Source: Xestospongia muta
Lineage: Eukaryota; Porifera; Demospongiae; Haplosclerida; Petrosiidae
DNA length: 64,000 nt
Direction of reading: 5' to 3'
NCBI GenBank assembly: GCA_963693285.1
Contig: OY848920.1
Span: forward strand, 3,857,135-3,921,134
Below are positions 28,733 to 40,700 of this stretch, piece after piece. Under the pieces are notes generated by a model. That model had not been told where the DNA came from. It did not search any database and was given only the letters and a program-made list of their open reading frames with translations. The position numbers were made by a program, and so were the translations under genes. Within the stretch, counting starts at the first letter, position 1; each line of letters begins with the position of its first letter.

Positions 28733-31700
28733 CTATATAAAACAAACAACATGTGAAACTAAATTCCTAATTTATCACAGTAAACTAGTTAATATAAATT
28801 ATCAATACTATGAATTTGTTTTAAAAGTTAAATATTATAGTTTTAACAGAGATAAAAATATCATTAACATGTTATACAATGATCAAGTTAATACAGTATA
28901 CACAGAAATTGATTATAACTATTGTCTACCACTATTTCTCTCTTCCCTGTCTAACATGACAATGAATCAGTAAAGTATCTTCATTACATGTCAGTAAAAC
29001 AAACTATACCTTTATATTCCTGTGGTATTCTTTTAGGTAATGAATGAGTAATTTTGTGAGATATTCCTTTCTTTTTGTAAAGTTTTCCACTAGCTGGTTC
29101 CTTACCACGTCCTTTTGAAACATCATATGATTCTAAATCACTATCAGATGATACATAATGAGATCTTCGTTTACTAAGAGGTATGTCTTCAGACTCTGAT
29201 TGAACAGGATGCAGGTCTTCTGATCTCAGTCCCTTCTGTTTCTTTCCTGAAATAATGTATATAAATAATATTGTTTGTAAGTGCCAACTGGTCCTATATT
29301 GATCCAATTCACATAGCTATTTCTTTTAGGACATTTTTTTGTAAATGACTACATAAAAGAAATATTTAACTATATTCATAGCATTGTTATCCACATTCAT
29401 AATTGGTAAGCTTCCAAATATGATCATAAACAGGATTATCTAATGCTTTAGAATTAGTTTTACACACTCTTTCTCCTTAGTCAGGTTAAGGGCTCTTGCT
29501 ATTATTGTGACTATGAGTTAAAACATGCTATAATGTGTTAGACACTCTTGGTGGCCATAAATTATAAATATTTTAAATTTCAAATTCAGTCCTTTAGTAG
29601 TAGCCTGAATATAGTCAGTTCCTATTGTCCAGTTTAACAAGTACAAGTACATAACTCTGTGTACATGTACAATAGATAATAGAGTAAAGGAAAGGGATAC
29701 GATCTGTGGGTGTGGTTATAATAGGACATAAATTTATATGGCTGCCATAAAAATGGACACATGTACAGTTGAGTGGAATCATAATTTCAATAACAATTAC
29801 AAACAACATGTTTCCAGTAGTAAGGTATGTAATGTTTGAACTTTTATTATTATATATAAAGTTCACAAAAATTTATACAATAGTGTTCATATTAAGGTGA
29901 CAAGTGTATTTGCATGGTTCATATTAATCACTTTTTATTAAATCAGTGGGTGTAATGTTGTGATCATTGTTGTGATAATAAGCCACTAGTATATTGATTA
30001 ATAATTTATATTAACATAGTAAAGTTACAATGTTTTGTGGTTAGGTAGAAAAATCACTAAAACAACTTGAAAACCTTCACATGCTGTCCTAGAATTATTA
30101 ACAAGGAAGTATGATAAACAAAAAGAAGTATTTGTCGTGGAATTATCAGTAATGGTCCTGGTAGAGTTACTCATATACTAAACATTTCTCTATTGACAAT
30201 GGTGAGAATTCATGCATATTCTTGAATACTTAATATTAAGGGATATATATATATGACATGATGGACTCCAAAATATATTCTTCAGTGAACATAGGTATAT
30301 ACTGGACTACTGAATCTCACCATCTTGGGATATACTAAGTATCCAGTGACACAGGTACACTGGGTTCATTTATTAACAATTCCAGGATGTATTACAGTTA
30401 GTGAGAATACTTAGCACTGTATATCTCATAATAGAATAAGATAAAAATTGACTTTAAACTCATTCTTACAGGTAACATACCTGAAATGAGGTAGTCATCT
30501 CCACAATTTATTAATTGAAAAGGGGCTTGGACTTTGTATGGTGTCATATCTATGACATCTTGTCTTGTCTTGTTAAGTATTTCATTGACTGTCATAGTTT
30601 TAGCGTATTCCTTTATATTATCACACAATTTAATTGTCCAAGCACCTCCCTTTGAAAAATCACCCTGAGCAACTCCTCTGTAATATGTAGCATGTGCAAC
30701 TATAGTGTAATCATTAGGTGGTTGGTAACAAGGTAGATATGGATTTAAGGGAGGTGGAGCTGTTGTAGGTAATGTTTCAGTTGTATCTTTCTTTAAACAA
30801 CAGTCGAAGAGAAACAAACGTTTACGATCTTCAAGATGACAATTTGGATTGATAGGTTGAAATTGATTAATGATTTCTTCATCAATAGAAAATTTCTCAT
30901 GTTTGTCATTGTCACATGGTAAAACAAAGTATCCCTTCTTGTCTATACTTCCACCATGACCTGCATAATAAAACACCAACCACTTCAATTTAATTGAGAA
31001 ATAAAGATATTCTGATACAATCTTCACTGCTTTCTTCATTATTGTAGGTGTCGGATTTTTAATTACCCAAGTGGCAAAGTTGAGACCATCGAAAGTTGTT
31101 TTGATGTTTTTAATATCTAAATCAGTTCCCTGTGGTCCCATCTTATTCACCACACCAAATATGATGGCAAGACCACTTTTAGGATTAGGACCATTCTGTG
31201 CATTTGCCATTATCTCTACAGTAAACTCTTTGTACATTTTATCTGAAAGGAGTAAAAAATAGATAATCATACTTCAGAGTCAGTAATATTATGAGTTACT
31301 CAAGTCACTGTCTTCAACCCAAAAACCATACAGCAATATAATGAAACATTTACCAAAACTTTTATTGTTCAGTGTTATACATGCATTACATTTGTATTGC
31401 AATATTTGGTAGGTATAACAAAAGCTTATAGAATGTTATATTGTATGCAGTTAGTATATGAACCAAAACAATTTAGGACTAGTTGCCACACACATGTGGT
31501 AGGCAGTTGAAACTAGCAGTTGTCACTATAATATTTATTAACTTACCATCATGTGGAATAGCCTGGTTTGATGAATCTGAACAAAACAAAAATATGAATT
31601 TGAAATATATCATTGTGGCCAATGTATTAAGAAGAAACTTATATAATATTTTACTTTTGATGCAGGAGGTAATTCAAATCTATTTACTTTACACTAAATA

Positions 31701-34700
31701 AAGTCTATTCACATTTACCTCAAGCTTGTAAATATCTTTACTGCTTAATTATATTTTAATGTTCTATTGACCATACTTTACTTGTAAATTTAAAAAAAAA
31801 CAGTCACACATCTTGACTGTAGACTTGTACTACATTAACTGCAAGTAGTATTGGAATAATTATAACACCTTATTGAGCAAAAAAGTCGACGTTATGGTAA
31901 GTCAAATCAATATAATGCGAGCAGTCTCTAGTACTTATCTTCCTAACAAAACCTTACCTCCAAACCAAGGTAGCTGACATGACTTATCAGTGTCAGTTGT
32001 TTCAGAGCTATCTTGACAGGTGAGTGTTAATTTATCATCATTTAAACGACAAAAATGTTCTGATGATTTATTGGGGCAATCTGGTATTGTACAATAAAAG
32101 TAATCTTCAAGACTGTATACAGTAACTGTATATTGGAAATTGCCAATGACCTCAATAATTGCTGCACGGACAGTATTACGTAAAGAATAACATCTTTTTC
32201 TAGAGTCAGTATAGTAGATTGCCAACCATGATTTTCCATCAATTAAAAGAACATCACCATGATTAGCTTCTAAAGTAATGATATTACGATAACGAGGTGT
32301 GGTAGGGGTAGGATGTTTAAGTTTAAAGGTCATCTGATCTTTACAATTTAGAAGGTTGGTAACTAATGCAGGAAAAATTCCGCGAGGAAAAGGCTTCATA
32401 CCCCATGACAAAATTAGAGGTTCAGTATGTTTCTTAAAAGAAGATGGTATAGACTTATAGTCAATGGAAGATGTAGTAGGAAGAACAGTTGGTAGAAAGT
32501 ATTTTCCTTTCTCAGGTAAAGGAGCCATAATAAACAACTTTGTCATTAAAATGAGAAAATTGTCTGCTGAAAAGTCAGAAGAAAATTTATCAAATAAACG
32601 TGGAGTTAATAGCTTTTTACTAAAAGATCCTTCTCCTTTGAGCTCTACAAAATGTTCTTCATCGATAAAAATATTATGACCTTTTAAAATATCAAATGTT
32701 TCAGCAAATGAGATACTGATCAAAACAGAGAGAATATCGAATAGTATTTGTGGATGAAGAAACACTACATTAGACAAGATTTTAGGAAAGTACAGGAAGA
32801 TAGTCATATCATGGTAATACATTAATGCTTTTTCAACTTCTTCTGGTTCCATATATAAGGTCTTTCCAATATCCAAGCATTTTAATTTGGATACAACTAA
32901 GACATTAGATTGACAAAACTTCTGGTCTAATTCTAGCTGAAACAAGAACCATCGAATCGGAATTTTAACTTTTAAAGAAAATCTACATATTTGACAACGT
33001 ATCTCATTAGCTAATTTTTTTACTTCTTCATCACTGCTGGCAACAGCATTCACAGGAAAAATAATTTGATTTTCTGCGGCACGATATCGAATTACTTGAA
33101 CATGTAGTTTTAATTGTTCTAGCACTTTCATAAGAATAGAATTTTTGTATACTAGTAACTCACCAGAGAAACCAGGTTCCAGTAGTTTATCATAAAATGT
33201 CCCTAGTACTATGCAATGTGGCTTTTTAACATTCTCTTCATCATTCTCACTTTCATTCTCAATTGAATATTCTAAAACTTGAGTAAATTTAGGACAATTA
33301 TATGATGTTAGTGAGTGAAATGAAGCTTGGAGAAGTTCTAGATTTGTTATCTGCTTATTAGTTGGCTCTGCAAGTTTAACTCCTTTGATAGAAAAGAAGA
33401 ACTTAGCTTTTTCGTAAAGTTGTTCATCTAGCTTATGTGTAAGAATATTAACAGAGTGATATCGTAACAAAATCGGAGCAATATCTAGAAAAGCAGCCTG
33501 ACCTCCAGTATCAACACCATATATCCAATGAGCTTTATAAAGCTCTTTTGAGTTCTGCACATGAGGTAAAAGGTTAATAATTTCTTGAGATACATCAGAC
33601 TTTGTTACATCTTCTGTTGTGGTGGTTTGTTCAGATTTATTTGTGTCTATGTTTTCTACTGCCTGGTGTGACTCAGTTGTTACTGGGTGTTCAATTGATT
33701 GTTGACTTCCTATTTCTAAAGATTGTTGACTTCTTAACTCTGGAGATTGTTGACTTTCTAACTCTGGAGATATTTCCATGTTGTTTTTAATATTTCCAGC
33801 AATTATTTCCTTCACTTTGTCTGGATCCACCTTCATCCATAACAAATTATGATCGTCTCCTGTGATGGCAGTTACAATATGTGCTGGACGTGGGGCAACT
33901 ACATTAGTACTGTTATGTACATTGTCATTATCACATGGTTCATCATTATATAGTAGCTTTAGAAAAGATGATTTACCAGTTCCAGGTGCACCAGATATTA
34001 AAAACTTGGAGAATTCAGCAGTTACAAAACCTTTCTTCATAGCTTTGTCCAGTAACACATCATTGCCATCTAGCAAAGAAAAAGTCAGTTCTTTCCATAC
34101 AATACTAAAACCTAATTAATATTATATATTTTGGACAACATGTATCTATTACACAACTCTAATGTATTAGTAACATAACATGTGGGAGGGATCATTATGT
34201 CCAAGATATTAGTACGACACAAGGTGAAGGGAAGTTTGTATAAACAGATCCCATCCCTTTTTTATTCTACATACATGTATGTGGATTATTACATGGTATA
34301 ATACAGTATAATAAGTATCCTAACAAGTTATCATATTAAAACTAGAGATTTGTCTATGATTATATACCAAGACTTCATGCAATCAATAAATTGTTATGAA
34401 ATAAATATATCTTAGGACTCCTTGGCTTGCTTGTGTACTACACAAAAGCAATATCATGAATACCATGCCACTGCTGAAAGAAGAGCTATAGTAAGCTAAT
34501 AGTCAGTAGTAGAACTTGAGATAGTGATAACTTTACAACCAGCAACTCTCTCATTATTGTTTATTAAATGATTCAAAGTCCACTTTGATTACTATTGAGA
34601 TAAGCAAATTCATAAATTTGCAAAAAAGCTGTTAGAAAAATATTCAAAAAAAGTTGCTATATTATTGCACTATAACAACAAAGAGTGCTGAATTGTTTTA

Positions 34701-37700
34701 TAATTTTATAGTTAATACAAGTACAACATGCACAAGACAACTTGTAGGATTAGTATAATATTGTCTAAAGTCAGTCCACTCTGTAGTCCATATTCAATGA
34801 ACTCCACATAGAATTGGGCTTATATACCATGGTTTATACTATAATACTAAAAATATCATAAGAGTACAACTTAATAATTCATTACAGTAGCACTAACCTA
34901 TTTTGTCTACTACAACTAGATCTTCTGGACTGACTGCAACTGAATATTCTGGATTGTCTAAAAAGAATAGTTAAATTACTACAAAACAAGGTGTAAAAGA
35001 CAGATTTAAAAATTTTATTTCTATATAACTGTGAAACTAACAAAAAAAACAATTATGAGTCAAATCAGTTTCCACAAAGTGGACTGGTAATTAAATAATG
35101 TGGTCAAATAAAAATTGATGCTTAAAGCTTTAACATGGGTATTAAGAGGCATACATGATCATAATATTATCACAATTAGTCATTTAAAGTACACAGCATG
35201 CAAAGCATGATGGTTTGCATAAATGTTAAGCTAATTAATTATGTGAGGGTGTGACAATTGTCAATGCAATTCAATTTGCATACAACATATGTTAAACAGA
35301 CTCTCCTTCTACAAATGTATCTTGACTATTGAAACCTTGTGAAGGCTGTTTCTAAGGATAAGGATTTGTACAAATGAATTTACAATAGCTTCTGTCAATA
35401 ATATCTTCAATTATGACATTTCAACTGTACCTAAAATTTCTACATTTCATTAGTTGGTGATTAGGGTGTGACAAAATTTACTGACATCACTGACAAAAAT
35501 AACATGAACTACTAACATGTGTCATCTCCAAATTACTAGTTTGACTAATGTTTAGACATATTCTGACAAAGACAATGGTCTGTATAAAACAGATAAAATA
35601 GCTTACCATTCCATAGCCAAGTGGCTTGGTTATATTACAACATTACATCCACTGACTTCATAAACAGTTATGAATATTCATAATTCTTTACAAAGTCTGT
35701 GTGTGTAATATTGTGACAATTAGCCAAAAACATGAAATGTTAGTACAATCAACTAATAATAAACAATCATAACTTTGAGAAACTTAACTTGTTTGTTTGA
35801 AGTAAAAGATCAAAACAAATGAAAGTTGTTTTTTTAATGATAATTATCAGGCATGTGGTAGTAGTGTCTAAGGTGCTTCTTGGTGTAACTTGACTGATGA
35901 TGTACAACATGTCTTATGATGACATCACTATGTGTCATAGAGTAAATAATGTTAGGTTTGGTTTAGCACATTATTGTACTTTTGATAACTTATGACTCTC
36001 ATTAAACATCATACTCAGGTATATAACATTGATATTCTTGAGATTAGAAAATTATCTTTGCCAGTAATTCGATGATATAGTTAAAATCAAGATCCTATAA
36101 CCTCGTGTTAGAAAATTGCTTAAGTGGGTGCGATGTCATGATGATTAGCCACAGCCATTTTGCTAGAAATTTAGATTATAACAAAATTTGTTTTTTTGAG
36201 AAAACTTAAATAGTCCATTTGGAGCTAAAGAACAGAACAAGTAAAATAAATCTTTTTTCTATTAACACTTATAAGGCTGTCTGATGTGTTACATGTGACA
36301 AATAAATTAAGCAAAATGGATCTAAAAAGTCAACTTTCACGTGAGAACTAGTTTCTAATTCCATTCCTTTACTCTATGACATGTATATATTATTATACTG
36401 AAATTAACTCGCAAATTATACTCTGTCCTAGCTAACTACTGAGTTAGTAATCTATCTCAGGCTAAGAATAAGCTAGAGAGAAATGGTTCGTTCTATTCAG
36501 TAAATCTTGCAAATCCACTTAAAACATGAAAAAATTGGAGTGCTAGATGTTTAGAAAAGAAATCCAATACAATAGGATGACTTTCTATACATACCACCAT
36601 GACACCATGTCAATGATGTCATGCATAATTCCAGATTGTTAACGAATGTACACACAATAATTCACTAATTGGAATAAAATTTTAGACACAGTAGATAATT
36701 TCTTTTATAGGACATAACTCAATGGGTACATGTGCAATAGATAAAAGGATAAAAGGAAAGGGATAAGACTTGTGGGTGTGGTTACAATAGGACAAACTTT
36801 TATAAGACTACTATAAAAATGAATAATATTCAGTTCACTGGAATCACAATTTTAGTAACAATTACAAACAACATGTTTGCAGTAGTAAGGTATGTAATGT
36901 TTGAACTTTCATTGTTATATATAAAGTTCACAAAAGCTTATACAATAGTGTTCATATTAAGGTGACAAGTGTACTTGGTTTATATTAATCACTTTTATTA
37001 AACCAGTGGGTGTAATGTTGTGATAATTGTTATGATAATAAGCCACAAGTATATTGATTAATAACTTATATTAGCACAGTAAAGTTATAAAGTTTTGTGG
37101 TTAGGAAGAGAAAATTATTGAAACAACTTGGAAATATTAATGTGCTGTCCTAGAAATACCAACAAGGGAGTATGAGAAGCAAAAATGAGCATTTGTTGAG
37201 AAAGGTATGAGTACAGGTAGAGTTACTCTATGTTAATTTTTTGTCTAATGACAATAGTATCAAGCTTAAGGATACTTGTTGCTGATGTTGGTCCAGTCTT
37301 AGGGACTACTTAGTATCCTGGAATATATAGGATTGCTAGTTAAGACAAAATAAAATCCAGCCACAAGAGGGAAGAGAGAAGTGTGTAACTAGACCTAAGC
37401 TTCATCTAATATATTCCTAACATACAAGTTGATGCTTGCTGTCTTAGCAAGGAGAGCTAACTCATATTTATGATTGAAATGTTATCTATCATTTCTGAAG
37501 TTAAATGCATGAGAGCTACATATGTTGGTTGTGGATAAAGGGTGAATTACTTAAAGTAAGGAGTCAGTAGCTACACAAGATACTTATAATAGTTACTACT
37601 ATAAGCATGTATATATATACATAGATATTACACACACACACACACATATATATACCTAATATAATACTTACATACTAATAGCACCAATATTGTAAAGACA

Positions 37701-40700
37701 TGTCTACTGCAATAAATCATATTACTTTTTATGGTTTTTTCAATTAAATATAATATAGTATCTCTGTTGTTGTCATCAAGTTGAACTTTGTCTGCCGCTG
37801 TTTCATTATTCTTATTTTTAATAGTAGCATCAGCTCCATTAGTCAGTAGCAATTTGATACATTCCATATTACCCATAGAACATGCATCATGTAATGGTGT
37901 CTCACCATACTATATAATGAAATAATATCATATAATATAAACATTGAAACTTGTTAATTACAGATATATTGGTATATTATAATAAATACAATAATGTTGA
38001 TATTTACTAATAATGTATTACTAACATATACAATAATCCTACACATCCTTCTAGTCATATTATCCCTACAATATGAACAAAAGCAGTAACTGACTATAAT
38101 GTAAATTATAACTTTGTATTATTACTGATAACAAATATTTTTATCTCCTAAAGCATAATGTATTGTTTGTTAACTTATGTTGGATATTTAAACTACATAA
38201 GTCTAACAAGAGCATATTAATATGTCTCAAGTGTATGTTTCACATTATAACATGTAATGTACATTGATTGTAAAAAGTATATAAGCTTGATGTTACATGG
38301 AGTATGGTATAAAAGACAAAGAAGCATACAAGGTCTGTCTGTTGCATTATTGAGTTAACCACTTTGTATGTGGTGTATCATTTGATGTTTTTTATTCTTA
38401 TTAAAATGTAATGATTAATATGAACATTAGTTTGAAAGATTCAATTCATATATATGTTACTTTATAAGCTTATTAAAGATCCTAATAATCAGAGAATATA
38501 TTATACAAATTTCTCTCAATAAAATATATCAGAGCATATATCACTAGGTAATAAACAGCATCCTGGTGTATTTACTTTGTTGCTACAAATTCCATCAAGT
38601 CATTAAAATTTGTACAATAATAATAAACATAGCAAAAAGCCAAATAGGTAGTTACAGAATCATAATAAATGTAGCATTACTGTTTAAATTGTACTGATAT
38701 GTTGCATCTTATAATCTCTGAAATTAGCCAACTGATGTAAATTATGCTAATTAGCACTGATATTACAAACATTTGTCTCTTTGTAGCTGCTACTCTAATC
38801 ACTTTTGTTATTACAAATATTATAGAAGTGCCTATATATAAACTTACAGGAAGTGACTAAAAGACAATTAAGTACATGTATCAACAACAACATTATATAC
38901 AAAATACAATTGTGTATAGTAATGACTACAGTTGTAAATACTCAGTAATGGAGATACTTACTTTGTTAATGGGATCCAGTCCTGCTCCAGCTTTGATGAG
39001 TAAGCCTGCGATTTCAGTGTGGCCATTATAAGCAGCCCAGTGAAGTGGAGTCTCTTCGTGCTACATAAAGGTATTATAATCAATAAGCTCCATAGTTCTT
39101 TCAATATTGACAGAGTTACAGCTATATATAGTAATTAGAGTGTAAACTGTGCAGATTTTTTAACAGTTATAACTAGTGTACATCAACATTATACAACAGT
39201 TGTAGTCTCATGTTAATAGCCAAAGATGACATTAAAATAATGCATTAGTAATTAAGTGTACATAATATCACCTATTAAATGGAAAATTAAGGCTATTTGT
39301 GATTATCTATATAACCTACACTATCCAATAATGTGAACATTGACATAATTTTGTTACATTCATTCAATCATGAGCGAGTTTATTGTACAAAAAAACGTTA
39401 TGTAAGCCATATTAAAACAATCAACTGCAATATTTAAAATTGATGCAACAACACTAACAAATAAAATAGAGTGCCTAATACTATGAAATGTTGAGATATC
39501 AGCAATAGCATAAACTATATGTTGACCCAATAACACCTGTAACATCATTGGTACGAGACTCCTTAAGTGACAATTATAAGTACTGTATTGACAATGTATT
39601 AATATACAATATATGTTATTTGTACATTACAATAGCAGTACTTTATTAACTGAGTTTGGATTTGACTGTCTTTCTAAGAGCCATGATACCACTTCAGTAT
39701 GTCCATGGTATGATGCTTCATGCAATGGTGTGTACTCATCCTAAATAAGAGTAAATTATGATGCTTATTGATAATGATTAGTAATGTGATGAGAAACAAA
39801 TATTTCTCACAACTTCTATCTACAAGTTATTAAATAATGACTATGACTTTTTCAGGAGAGGGATCATGACAGTGTAAGGATGTGCTTAATCACAAATTCT
39901 ACTAAAAGTATATCCAGAGAAATCAAATCATTTACACAGGTGGAAACTTAATGACAACTAATTTTTGATGGGGAGTAAATATGAACGTAGAATATGATGG
40001 CTAATGTTTTGAGACTAATATGATATTAAAGTGTTGATCATTTTAAATGTTGTTTCTTTTAATGTGTAGTTGTTACATACAATGACAAGTATGGTCTGTA
40101 GATGATAGGAACCTTAAGTGTAATGAAAAAGATTATATGTACATGTGTACATACACGGGAGTAAGGCTGATCTTATTCTTTGAGTTGAATCATTTTTAGA
40201 AGCAGATCAATATGCAAGGTTTTCTTCAATAGTTACAGCTATTGTGTTTTCCAATTAGTTAATTTCCTAGAATAATTCTGAAGTCCCTAAAAATGTCATT
40301 TTCTCTTCCAATGTGAAAGGATGTAGCAGTTATAATAACAAAAACAAATATGAGCCAGAAAAGGAACTAGAATTTCTGGTGTTTGAGCTTTGTGTGATGG
40401 TATTGTCAGACCCGATCATTGCATTTTCTATAATATATTGTATGACACCATGGAGGTTTATTGTATTGATTAAGCACAATAAATCATATCACAGGTATAT
40501 AATTAAAACAACATGATTCTACAATGGAGATGCAGTGATTTGTGAGGTAACAACTCTTGAGTATGAAGCATTATATGTACATGTCACGGAACACATTGAG
40601 TCTAAATATAGCATTCACAGTTAAAATATAACCTATACTTACATAAAAGGAATTGGTAACTTACTCCTTTTCCATGATGATTTACATCTGCACCTTGTTC

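Larger units (their letters stand above)
25150..29540 (-). repeat. 2.1-kb tandem duplication in the gene B tail
   Basis: Two adjacent units (about 25.2-27.3 kb and 27.3-29.5 kb) repeat with an offset of about 2075-2102 bp. Each holds two long tail exons (type B then type A, 5' to 3') and two terminal exons. The type B exons of the two units encode the same residues. The A and B exon types are themselves related, so an older duplication came before a recent one. Confidence 0.85.
34960..37735. other. Long intron of gene B
   Basis: No coding exon recognised. The stretch 36060-36360 is a decayed copy of 23600-24170, including a ruined version of the microexon. 36711-37252 is the dispersed repeat. 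Confidence 0.5.
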
